A DNA stretch of 64,000 nt, from positions 41,151 through 105,150 of the IMG/VR virus record IMGVR_UViG_3300027917_000024; one strand, written 5' to 3'. The DNA comes from a virus. Made by a program: the position numbers and the translations under genes. Position 1 is the first letter of the stretch; each line of letters opens with the position of its first letter. Below, piece after piece: positions 33,645-45,100 of this stretch. Below the pieces are notes generated by a model that worked only from the letters and a program-made list of their open reading frames with translations, ran no database searches and was not told the DNA's origin.

Positions 33645-35425
33645 TATACAAACCAAAGTCTTGTTGTTGGAATTCCTGTGAACACCCCAGCATGTTCATA
33701 AGGAATGTATTTAAATAACCCAATTCGGTATATTTTACATGCATATCGTACATTATCGAGCAAAGACGACTCTATTTGTAAATATACATCTGAGGCCACA
33801 TAAGGAGAAGAACCTCCAGACCAATTTGTGTATACCATAGCAGAGTATTCATCTGGTTTGATATGACTTTCAAAATCATCGCTAAAATCCGTTTTGTAGT
33901 CTGAAGTTCTCAATAATATATCGTTGGCTTGGGAAGCTTTAACAGTAGACCAAGTTTGGTTATCAAAATTGTACCATCTATATGAACCGCCATAATTAAA
34001 CCCAACATGTATAGTTATAAGGCCAGTAGATGGACTGCCAGATATAGTGTATCCGTAATATTGCATATAAAACTGATACGTTTGGCTTCTTTCAGGGGAG
34101 TCATGTGAATAAGTATAATTACCTGCTTGTACTAAGCTTCCTGATTGTAAAGCGGTAGTTTTTTCAAATCTCACCCCTCTTTCAGTCATATCTATAGTCA
34201 TACCACCGCCAGTAGTTTTACTCCATGCTGCTGTATATCCTCTACTAAATCCCCCATCAACAATAAGATTTCCCTTTTCTACCTCAACTCGTGGTGTCGA
34301 ATCCTCCTCGCTTACTAACCACTGTGGGGCTTGCCTTCGTCCTGTATCTGTATGCCCTAAACAGCTTTCCTTATCAATAATAGACAACACAACATAACCA
34401 CCAGAGGCATATTGAGATAAAGTCCTTAACATCGAACCACTAGAGGTTGTAAATTGTGTATCTGTATTTGTTGTAATCTCCCATATATAGTCGTTGCTCA
34501 GTGTATCAAATGTGCCTATGTCTTCGACTATAACTTTACACCCAACTAGTGCATCGGATCCAGGTAAGGTAACATCTGATGGTACCTCGAACACCTCTCC
34601 CCCCAAATGAGAACACTTTTGCCTAGCTATAATTGTTGAACTATATAACTTATTACACGCAGTAATCGGACCAGCATATTTACATTTCGGTCCTTTATAT
34701 ACATAATCACAGGTAGTCTTTGAATAGTGCCGTGCAGGAATTTTCTTATCAGAAAGATTCCCTGTACTTTGCATTTCAAGGACTACCTGTGACTCTGTAA
34801 TTGTTGAACTATTAATAATAAATTTATCTACAATTGTAGCATCTGTGTCTGCGTATATTGTTCCAGAAGTGTCAACAAACACTGTAGTGATATAAACAAC
34901 AGACCCTCTCATCCCGTTATACTTTTCGAATGTTCTATAAAGATCTATTATTTGAGTACCTGGGTTATAAAGATTTAAGGAAACCTGTGGAAAACTTCCT
35001 AGCTCATGATCTTCAAAGGCTCCATGATTTATTGGATAAGGCAAATACTCTTTTGAGTTATACGTAATTCGTGTATAACTTCCAACATATTCTGCTGGCA
35101 TTGATGCTAAATACAACCATTTTGATAGAACGAAATCCCCGTCTTCTGGAGTACCAGACAAATTAGTTAAAGTATCTCCTGCTGCGTGTGCCCCTATGGT
35201 GAATGTATTTCCTAGCTCATCTGTTAATACAGCATCATTTACTCCCACTGCTGTTTGCCATTCATTAGTATCATATGCTTTTTCCGTACAAGTAAATTGA
35301 TTAGCTGCTGGAGAAGTTCCGGCACCTTTATCCATAATTTGGATATCATAAAGTAATACAGGCCAAGATTGGACTGCCAGTAGCTCTTCTAATAGCGTTT
35401 GATTTGTTGTCCGTCTTGTAGGCAT
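33644..35425 (-). CDS. Minor tail protein L-like
   Basis: Protein of 593 aa. A Cys cluster (TTCDYVYKGPKCKYAGPITACN, then IARQKCSHLGG) in the first half is the signature of the lambda L-type tail-tip proteins, where the cysteines can bind an iron-sulfur cluster. The length is more than twice that of lambda gpL; the extra C-terminal 200 residues look like a beta-sandwich or carbohydrate-binding module. It would form part of the tail tip, between the M-like and J-like proteins. Position, Cys pattern and neighbours all support the call. Confidence 0.78.
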   Translation of the reverse strand: MPTRRTTNQTLLEELLAVQSWPVLLYDIQIMDKGAGTSPAANQFTCTEKAYDTNEWQTAVGVNDAVLTDELGNTFTIGAHAAGDTLTNLSGTPEDGDFVLSKWLYLASMPAEYVGSYTRITYNSKEYLPYPINHGAFEDHELGSFPQVSLNLYNPGTQIIDLYRTFEKYNGMRGSVVYITTVFVDTSGTIYADTDATIVDKFIINSSTITESQVVLEMQSTGNLSDKKIPARHYSKTTCDYVYKGPKCKYAGPITACNKLYSSTIIARQKCSHLGGEVFEVPSDVTLPGSDALVGCKVIVEDIGTFDTLSNDYIWEITTNTDTQFTTSSGSMLRTLSQYASGGYVVLSIIDKESCLGHTDTGRRQAPQWLVSEEDSTPRVEVEKGNLIVDGGFSRGYTAAWSKTTGGGMTIDMTERGVRFEKTTALQSGSLVQAGNYTYSHDSPERSQTYQFYMQYYGYTISGSPSTGLITIHVGFNYGGSYRWYNFDNQTWSTVKASQANDILLRTSDYKTDFSDDFESHIKPDEYSAMVYTNWSGGSSPYVASDVYLQIESSLLDNVRYACKIYRIGLFKYIPYEHAGVFTGIPTTRLWFV

Positions 35426-35428
35426 CCT

Positions 35429-36121
35429 TTACTCCTGGTTCACTCCTAATTGTAAAAATGGTATGTCAATACTATAAGTTGCTCCTATTATATATTGATT
35501 GCCGTAACCTGGAAAATAAGGACGAGTTTTTTCTATACAGGAATCTCCCATATTTGGAGAAAGGGAATCAGTCTCGAAAATAACAGGTACTAATACATAG
35601 ATATAACTAGCTGGGATATCTAAATGAGTTCGTCCACTTTGATTTTTGGTTGCTGAAATAGTTGTACTGGCAATGCTATCGATGGTTACTATGTTTTTGT
35701 CTGCTGTTCCTTTTTGGACATCAAATCTAGGATTATAAAGAAGTAGTGTATTACCTACATACCCAGCACTATCTGTCAGGCCTGTTACTGTATTTAGAGT
35801 ATAATCGCAAGTGGTTGCTAGTACATTTGCTACGCTTATAATATTGTACTGTTTTGACCAATCTACTATATAAAAATCCTCATACTGCCCCTTTTTCCGA
35901 TTGAAGAAAGCTAGTATTAAATCATATTCCCAGGTCATTATTCCCTTATATTGGTATTGAAATCTTGCATGAGCTTTTCCAAATCTGCGCCTGTAAACAA
36001 TTCGAGCCTCTGATTCACCTACAATACCTGGATATGTAGGATACTTTACGCATTTATCAGGCTCTAGAATCCTAAATGTTTCACTGGGGCACGGGAATAT
36101 ATCATTGATTGTAAGCGCCAT
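35429..36121 (-). CDS. Minor tail protein M-like
   Basis: Protein of 230 aa, directly downstream of the tape measure gene. The segment RARFQYQYKG-like (HARFQYQYKGIMTWEYDLILAF) and GQYEDFYIVDW match the distal-tail/M-type proteins that close the tip of the tail tube and connect to L. The position in the H-M-L-K-I/J order is the main support. It is read by a start 4 bases after the tape measure stop, so co-translated. Confidence 0.72.
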   Translation of the reverse strand: MALTINDIFPCPSETFRILEPDKCVKYPTYPGIVGESEARIVYRRRFGKAHARFQYQYKGIMTWEYDLILAFFNRKKGQYEDFYIVDWSKQYNIISVANVLATTCDYTLNTVTGLTDSAGYVGNTLLLYNPRFDVQKGTADKNIVTIDSIASTTISATKNQSGRTHLDIPASYIYVLVPVIFETDSLSPNMGDSCIEKTRPYFPGYGNQYIIGATYSIDIPFLQLGVNQE

Positions 36122-36124
36122 TTT

Positions 36125-39100
36125 TTACCTCTTTATAGACCTGATAATCTGGTAAATCGGTCCACGAGATGCGATATCCTCATTGATTACATTTATTATG
36201 GCCTCTGGATGTTGTAGCATAATAGAAGGTATCATCTTTGGATCCATTAGATTAATAACCTTTATGTCCTGTGTTCGTCCTCCTTCTCCAGTAAATGTAA
36301 CGGGTATGCTTCTGTTATCAGGAAGTGGAACAACAGCTTCAGACTGTCCACCTTCTCCAATGACACCAAGAGTAGGTCCACCAGCAATTCCCCCTGACTG
36401 GAAGAATGTGGCTTTTAATGTTTGCAAGAGTGTTGTCTGCTCCTTCGTAAAAGGTCTAATACCACCTTCAATAATTCCACCTTTGGCAACCCGAACTGGC
36501 TCAAGTTGTAGCCATCGAGTTCCTATTGGACCGCCCTTAGCAGGTTGTTTACCAAATAGTCCTCCTAGACTACTTAGGATATTTACTATGATTAGCCGTG
36601 CAATAATATCTGCAAGAGCATCCAATAGAGTCTGAGCAAATTTCTTAAACGCTTCTCCTACCCGCCTTGATGTACTCTCTAGTTTGTCTAATTCGCCCCG
36701 TGCTTTTGCTATCTCCTTTTGAACCTCTTTCCACTGCTGTGTAAGTTCTAAGTGCTCTGCGGCCTCTTCTGGCAGTACAAGTCCAACTTCAATTAGATCC
36801 ATCTCCCTTTTAATCCTAGCTGCTTCTTCTTCTAGCTCTCTCAACTCTCCTGACATATTTTCAATTTCTTGCTTCGGTGGTCTAAAGATTGCATTCCAGG
36901 TATCTACAATTGCTGTGTTGAGTCCTTCCAGTACTGTATTAGCCAGTCCTTTCCATACCTCGAAGAAATCTGTTGCTTGTCGCTGAAAATCCCACAGAGC
37001 ATCGACCATTCCTAGTAGTGCTCTGTCCCACGCACTCCCCGTATATTTTGCTAGTTCGGCTAAAGACTGCCCTGATCTAAGAGCCATATCAATAGCTTGT
37101 GCCCAATTTTGATAGTTAATTCTTTGATTTAGAGCAGCCTCATCCGCAGCCTGTATCAGTATACCCTGGTCTTTTAGTGCATTCAGTACATCTTTTCGTG
37201 CTTTTCCCTCACCTATGATTTGATTAATTATTTTATCTTGCTTTATTAGCTGTTCGTCAAGAGCTTCTGCCTCGCCTTCTTTGTATGTTACTGATTTATC
37301 TTCAAGTTTAGCTTTTCGTTCGACTAATAATTCGTATTCTCTTGCCGCCGCAACTAATTCATCGTACTTATCTTTTTCTTTTATGCGATCAATTATTCCT
37401 TTCTTCCCATCCTCAACAGCCTTTTTTGTCTTTTCTACCTTCTCTCTAAGAGGTACCATTTCCGCTTCTGCTTCTAGTCGTACCTGCCTTTGAAGTTCTA
37501 TCATATCTTTCAATCTTTCCTTCTGGTCTTCGGCTTTTCCTACGAGCTGATCTTGCCACTGGAATATATTACTTACTTCAACTCCTGCTGCTTTAAGAGC
37601 TGGAATATCAATATCCATTCGAAGTACCGGTGCAGTCGCTTCAATTTCTTGCAGAGAAGTTTCTAACATTTCTCGTATTGCGTCCCTGGCTTGAGTCTTT
37701 GTGCGCTCAATAGTTTCAAGATAGCTTTTCCGCATAAGATCTTCAAATATTATTCGGTAGGTTGCGTATTTTGCCCTAACGTCTCCGGTTCCTTCCCTCA
37801 ATGCCTTATCTAGTTTTTCTACAAATTCTTCTTTGACATTATAGCTAAACTCGTTAATTGATTCGAGTATGTCACTTTCCCATTCTTTAATAGAACCAAG
37901 ATCAACATCACCTACTAAAAACTGAGCTTCGACTTTAACTTTGGCACGTTCTAGTTGCTCCTGTGCTATTTGCTGTACCCTTTGGATACTCTTGATGGCA
38001 AAATCTGCAAGTTCCCGTGGTTCTATTAACAAGAGTTCAGCATGTTTTCCTGCGAGATCCCTTATTGTTGCTTCATATTGAACTTTTAGTTGTTCAGTAT
38101 AATTCTGAAACTGCCGAAGGGAAGCTGTATTTCTAAGCTTGGCCCCCTTGTCTATCTCTGCTAGAGCCTGTTGAAGTTCCGTTTCTTCCTCCTTTAGTAC
38201 ATCTACATTTCCCTGTATAGCCGCTTTCTGAAGTTCATACCTCTTCTCAAAATACTTTTGAGCCCAAGGAACTCCCTTCGCTCCTGCTATTTTCTCATCA
38301 ATCTCCTTCATTTTATTTGCGTAGTTTTCCTTCTCGGCTAGAATTTGTGTCTGTCTCGCTTTCATATTAGCAATTGCCTCTTCTTCAGCTTTTGTATAAG
38401 GAGGTTCGTATGATTCAATTCTTTTAATTGCCTCGTTTGTTTCGGTAATCTGTTTAACTAGGCCACTTTTTAAACGCTTGTAATTTTCTATCGTTTCCTG
38501 TATACGGTTTCTTTGATCTACATTGAATTTTTCTTGTATTTTAAGGCGCTCCTGCATCAGATTTAGGTATTGTTGTGGAGACATTACTGAGTCAAATGTA
38601 GCCACAAATTTATCTAATTCTTCTAATTCTCTTTTTCTTAGAGCTGCCATATCATTATAGAATTGTTCACTAGCTTCTAATCTTGCATGATTATTCTCAG
38701 TTTCTTTCTGGAATAGGATTTGATCTTCTTGAAGTTTTGCAGTTTGATATTGAACATTACTATCTAAATCCTCGCCTCTAATTTTGTCCATAATAATTCC
38801 AAGTTGCTGATTGTCATGATATCGATTGAGCTGTAAGTCGTATAGCTTATCCTGTGTTGATTTCATTGTAGTGAATGTTTTCTGTTCTATGGTTGCTATA
38901 GTCTTATCAAAATTAAAGCCTAATTTTTCATAATCTTTAAATAAAGTTTGAAACCAAAGTAGTGCGACCTCATGTGTCCATCCATAGTGTCTTCGAAGTT
39001 CTTCAATAATTTCATTTAAAAACTTTGCCTGATCACTGTCTATATTCTTTATGAGTTTTTTAAAGGCTTCTACCAGAAGTCTTTCATCCTCCGCTAGAAA

Positions 39101-42100
39101 TTCTTGAATATCCCCTATGTTTTGTTTGAATATGGCTTCTAATGTTTCTGGCTGCTTTCCTATAAGTAAGGTTGAAAAGTCCTCACGCACTTCTTGCAGT
39201 ACTTCAAGCTTCCGTCCCATTTCTTCAATTACCTGATTTGCCTCATCTACTTTCTCATTGAAAAATTCTATCCGTTTTGTCAGTTTATCGAATTCCTGCT
39301 GGCTTTCTTCTTGGACGGAAAGTTCTCTTGCAGCTTTGATTTTTGTTTCGGCAGTAATTAATTGTTCGGCATATTTTAATTCAATATCCCGTTGTTTAGT
39401 AAGTAGATCTAGATTTCTTTGTATATGAATTGATCTTTCAGAGCCCATCTCAGATATAGTTTTGGACAGATATTTACGGCTCTCATCCATTAATTTCTTC
39501 TCTGTCTCATAAAAGTCTTTTGATATTAATTTTATCTTGTTGTAATACTCCTGAAATTTCTGAGCTCTAATTTGTTCTCTTACTCCAGGTGTGGCAATTA
39601 TACCTAACTCTGCTATTGCTAGATTAATCTCATTTACCGTATTTTTTGCTTCTCTAACCATTTCGAGCCGTTCTACCACTGTAGCTTGTGCCATCATTTT
39701 TCTTGCGTGGGCAGGTAAAGCGGCCATAACTTGCCGGATAACATTTTGGTTACGTTCTAGATGTTCTCTTACAACATTTGTTCCGTGCGCAGAAATCCGT
39801 GAAATTGTTCCGAACATTCGTTCATAGGCAGCTTCTAAATCATTAACATTATCTACCATATCTACTATTTGTTTTGCCATGGCTAATCCAGCATCGCCAA
39901 GAACTTTTTTCTGCTTCTCCCCAATTTTTTCGAAGTCTTTTATTAGATTTTTTGCTTCCTTACTCGATACATCCATTCCACCTCTAAGCAATTGTTCAAA
40001 TTTTTCTATGTTTATTCCTGCTCTTTTTAAATGCTCTCTCGACAAACTTCCCATTCTACCATAATAAATTCGTAGACGGGCTTCGATAGAGCGTTGTTCT
40101 TGTTCACTTGCACCTTGAAGGGATCTCATGAGCTCTATCATTCGTTGCAATGTATTGTAATAGTACGCTGCTGAAACGTCACTGAATTTTTTTTGATGCT
40201 CATCAAATGCGGCTGTATAAGATGAAAGCTCCGCTCTTAGTTTGTCTATGTCACTGGCACCTTCTGACAGTAGTTTTTTTCTAGCTACTAGATTGCGCTG
40301 TTGTATTTCACGGAGATCTGCATCCATTTCTACTAGAGTTGCTTTTAGTGTTGCTGGTGTTTCCTTTTCAAATTTATCTACAAATGTTGAAGCTTCTGCT
40401 ATAGCGTCAGTAAGAGCCTTTTTAGTAGCATCCGGCGCAAGAGCCGCAAAAGGAGAAAGCAAAGGTCGTTGGAGCCTTGTGCGAAGAGCGGCATATTCAG
40501 TTTCTATATCAGCAAATGCCGTTTCTTTCTCTATTTCTTTTTCTATATCTTTTACCATTTTCCTAACATCTTCTCGCCCTATTTCAACACCAATTTTTAT
40601 ATTATAATCTTTGAATATATCCTGAATCTCTGGAGGAAGATCACGAATAACCCTAAGTAGCTCACTGTTGGCAACTTGACCTGCGTCACCTACTCCTAAT
40701 AGTAATTCTTTCAATCTTTGTAGCGTAAATACTGGCTCTTCAAGTCTTTTGAATTGTAACCAAATAAGGTTAACATCTTTAGGGAGTTCTTTGCCCTGTA
40801 TTATCAGTTCAGTAAATCCTTTAGCAAGATCCACTACATTTTTTCGAAATTTCTCAAGCCCAGTTGTGGATTCAAGCTCCCTGCCAAGAGCATTAGCTCC
40901 ATCATATAAACCATACATTTTTCTCGTAACAGAGGAAAGTCGTATTTCCAGCTCTCTTAATTGCTTAGCTTCTTTTTCTTCTAACTTTTCCAATCGTTCT
41001 AATAGTTCTATTCTTTTCTGGGTAAGTTCTGTCCATTTTGCAATAGATTTTTCTATTTCTCCTGTTGTTGCAAGCTCTGCATCTAAATAAGCTAATATAC
41101 CAGGATACTGTAGTTTTAACCTTTCTCGTACCCTTAACCATTTTTCGGTATAAGGAATTGTAGTACGATATTCTTCTGCTAATTCACGTAACGCTTGTTG
41201 TTCTGCTTCAATAGCGTCAAGTGTTTCTAAGTATGCTTCTCTTGCCTTTTCCAGTTCTGTGTTTGCAGTTCTCAGTGCTTCCTCTTGTTTTTTATACGCC
41301 TTATATAGCAGATACCCTGCAAATACTACAGCAGCAATCGCCAATCCTATCTTATTTAGACCCATCCAGAAGCCAGTAAGGGCGGCTTTAAGTGCAGTAA
41401 GTGACGTGACAGTAGCCCATATACTTTTTGTAGTTTTGGCCATTGCTGCTGGAACGAGTATGGTAAAAGTTTGCTTAAAATCAAAAGCTACACCCTGAAC
41501 CGCCTTTTCAGTAAGATCCATTTGTCCAGTAAGAGATCTGAAATATAATATAAGAGCAGTGACAGGTTTTGACAGTGCTTCAAGAGCCTTACTACTAGTA
41601 GCAATTCTTTTCATTAAAAGTAGTTTACCCATTCCTCTTAATATTCCATACACGACTGCTATTTGTACTGCCAATCGTTTTAAAGTATCAGGAAGCCAAG
41701 ATAATGTGTCTCCTGCCGCATTCAAAACCCATACAAGACCTTTAAGCAAGCTAACTACTGGTTCGATAGCATCTTTACCTAACAATTTGAATCTAGCTAC
41801 AAGTATTTTGACTTGTTGAGCAAAAGTTTCAATCTTGAGTTTTGCCATGGATTCTGCCAGATTGTCAAATTTACCAGTTTGCAGGGCGGCAACTGTTTTA
41901 TTTAGTTCATCTAAATTTGTAATAAGTCCTACCGCAGCTCTTTTCCCAACCTGTCCGAATATATCTTGAAGTTTATCGAATTGTATGGTCGTAAGCTGTC
42001 CTTGATACATACCTCTTTCTAGTGCTGCATTTAATTTGGTAAGAACATCAACTAGATCTAAGGGTTTTGTAAAATCAATATCAATGCTGAACGCTTTTGC

Positions 42101-45100
42101 CAGTTCCTTGGCATTAGATGTAAGTTGTGTTAGAACTCTTGATGCTGACCTACCAGCTTTGGATCCTAAAAGTAATCTGTTGTTTAGCACAGACAAAACA
42201 CCTAAAACCTGTTCAAATGATAATCCAGCCGCATCTGCCTCGTTGATCATATAACCTAGACCAGCAATTAACCCGTTCATATCAACCTGGGATTGATTAA
42301 GTGTTGCAGCTAAACGGTCATTGATATATCTGAATTTATCTGATGCATCCCCTGCTTTTGCTACTTGATCTCCAAAAACTCTAAACAATCCAGCTGTAAT
42401 TCTAGTTGCTTCGCCAATCTCCAATTCTGCTGCTAGTGCTAGATTGGTGACATGACTAACACCTGCCATTGCTTCTTTCATTGAAAGGCCAGCAGAGATC
42501 AATTCCCACATGATAGTGGCTAGATCTTCTACAGCTGATCCAGTCCGTATCATCTCACTTCTTAATCTACTCATAATTTCAACGGATTTGGCTGATACAT
42601 TATACTCTGCAGCGATTGCGGTTGTAACACGAGCTACCTGTGTTTCTAGTTCTGCATAAAATTTTACAAGATCTCTTACACCACGAGTAAACCTAAAAAT
42701 GATATTCTGGGTTGCGTACCATCTGATCTGAACAAGTATTAGACTTTTTATGTCGGAGATAAGAGTGTTGACCATCTGGGTAACACCTTTATATCGTCCC
42801 TGTAATTTATTTACTTGGGTCGATAAATTTTGTGCTTCTTTTGCTAATTCTTCGTAGGCTTTTGCTTGTTCTCTTGTACCGTCCTTACTCTTATCCATTA
42901 TAGTATTGTATAACTGTTGAAGCTTAACATTCCTACCCGTTTCTGAAGCTAGTTTGAAAAGTAACCCTGGATGTCCCCTTCTTAATTGTAATTCCTCTTG
43001 CAATTTTTGTATGTATTGTCCCTCTACAACTATTTGATCTTGTAGAAATCGTGCTGCTTCTTCTCGTGGTGCTTTCTCTAGTTTCATGGCTTTAATTACG
43101 GCCTCAATTCTTTTCTGTCGGGCCTCAGCAATATTTTCACCCTTTTTTTCTTGTTCGCCGTATAGTTCAAGCTGTTCTCTTGCTTCTCTTAATTCTTGTG
43201 ATTTTTTTGCATCCAGTCCTTCTATTTTCATTTTTGGTTCAAACTCTTCGAATTTCTCTCCCGTTTCTGTCATAAGCCTTTCTACTTCCCTAACGGCATT
43301 TTCTCTTAAGCTTACAATTACCTTTTCTACTTCTTCTAGTTTTTTTGTTTTTAGTTCTAGAGGTACTCCGCTTAATTTTTCCATCTCTTGCCTCAACAAA
43401 CGAACAAGATCCCTCGCTTCAACAAATTGTTTCTTGTCTTTGAGTTCTTTGACACGTTCAAGCATAGTTCTGGCTTTATCAAGAGCCTGAATCTCTGTTA
43501 TATATTTATTCATGCCATCTATATTGGTTGATAAGATTTGTGCGAATTGTCGTTCGGCATTTCCAAGATTCTGTGTACGTCCGGTTACTGCTCCAACAGT
43601 ATCACCAAGATCGGATATCACCTTCTTAAATCCACTTACTCGATTTGTAACTGCTTCGTACCCTCTACCTATAGCAACTAATCCGGCTTGTCCTTTGGTT
43701 ATTCCTTTCTGTATTTGTACAATATCAATGAATTGCTGTTTTAGTACCTCTATAGTTTGACCAAGAGAAATCATCCGTGCTCTTTCTTCTTCAAGTATTA
43801 CTCCTTGTTTCATAAGATCTTGGTATATTTTATATTGTGCTGATAAATTCTGTAGAGATGCTCCACCACGATCCTGAGCTCCAATGAGTATTTCTAATCT
43901 CTCTCTCATCACTTCGATATCTCTTCCCGTTTTTTCAACTTCCACTCCGATTGCCAATTTTTTCTGCCCTTCTGCAGATAATTGCTGTAACTTCTCCCGA
44001 ACAATATCAATTCTAGAACCTACTTTTCCCAATGCGTCTTCAAGTATCTTTATTACAGTTTTGAGATCTAAGCCTTCAAGCTTACTTGTATCAATCTCTA
44101 TATCAGTGAACAGTTTTATGGCTGCAGCTAATCCCTCAATCTGTGCTTTTGTTTGAGTCAGTTCTTTATCGCCCAGTCCAATTTTCTTGTCTTGAACTGA
44201 CCGTAACTGATGGAGTACACTGCCTAGAGATTCATACAAGAATTTTAATTGCTCTACCCTTCGAATCCTCAAATTAATGTTTTCTACCATTATCTTTTCT
44301 TTTGCTTCTTCTTCGGTGGCCTGTTGTGCTGTCGCACCGGTCATGATAGCTAATGATTGGATAAGGCCATCCATATGTTGTTTGAATACTTTCAACTTCG
44401 CATTAATAATTTCATATTTCTCTCCTACAGTTCCTAATTTTGCTGCTGATTGGGCAATATCTAACTCAGCCACGTTCTTGGACTGCTGAGATAAAGTTTT
44501 CATTGCGGCCTGGACATCTTTCAAATGCTTAACCTGAGCCGCTGATGCTACTCCTTGGACTTGTAATTGTTGAAGAAGACTCATCTCCTTCTTCAATGAA
44601 CTTGCCGTCACTCCTGTAACCATCATTTCTCTTTGTAGTTTTTCTAACTCTTTTTGTAGCTTAGGAATGCTATCAGCAGCCTTTTCGATTCCATCATCTA
44701 AATTTATTTCTTTCTCCATTTCCGTAAATAGTTTATGAACTGCTTCAAGTGCCGGATCAACCCCTTCCTTAACTAATCTACCTAATTCTTCAACCAATGC
44801 TTTGAGGACTTTGGGTTCCCGTAACTGTTCAACATAAGTAAAACTTTTAATCATATCCCGAGTGTTTGAATTTAGGGCTGAAAGGGCTTTATCTAGTGCT
44901 TTAAAGCTATCTTCACTTATTCCCACCTTACTTTTCATTTGTCCAAGAACGATATTAGCACTATTAATTGCTGCTCTCATCCTATGTATATCAGGAGGTA
45001 TACCAGCCACAATCTCATCCATCTTCGAGAATGTATCAACCATTTTCTGGCCGGTTGCATCTACTCCTATACCGAGATTTCCAATAATTCCTGCGACACT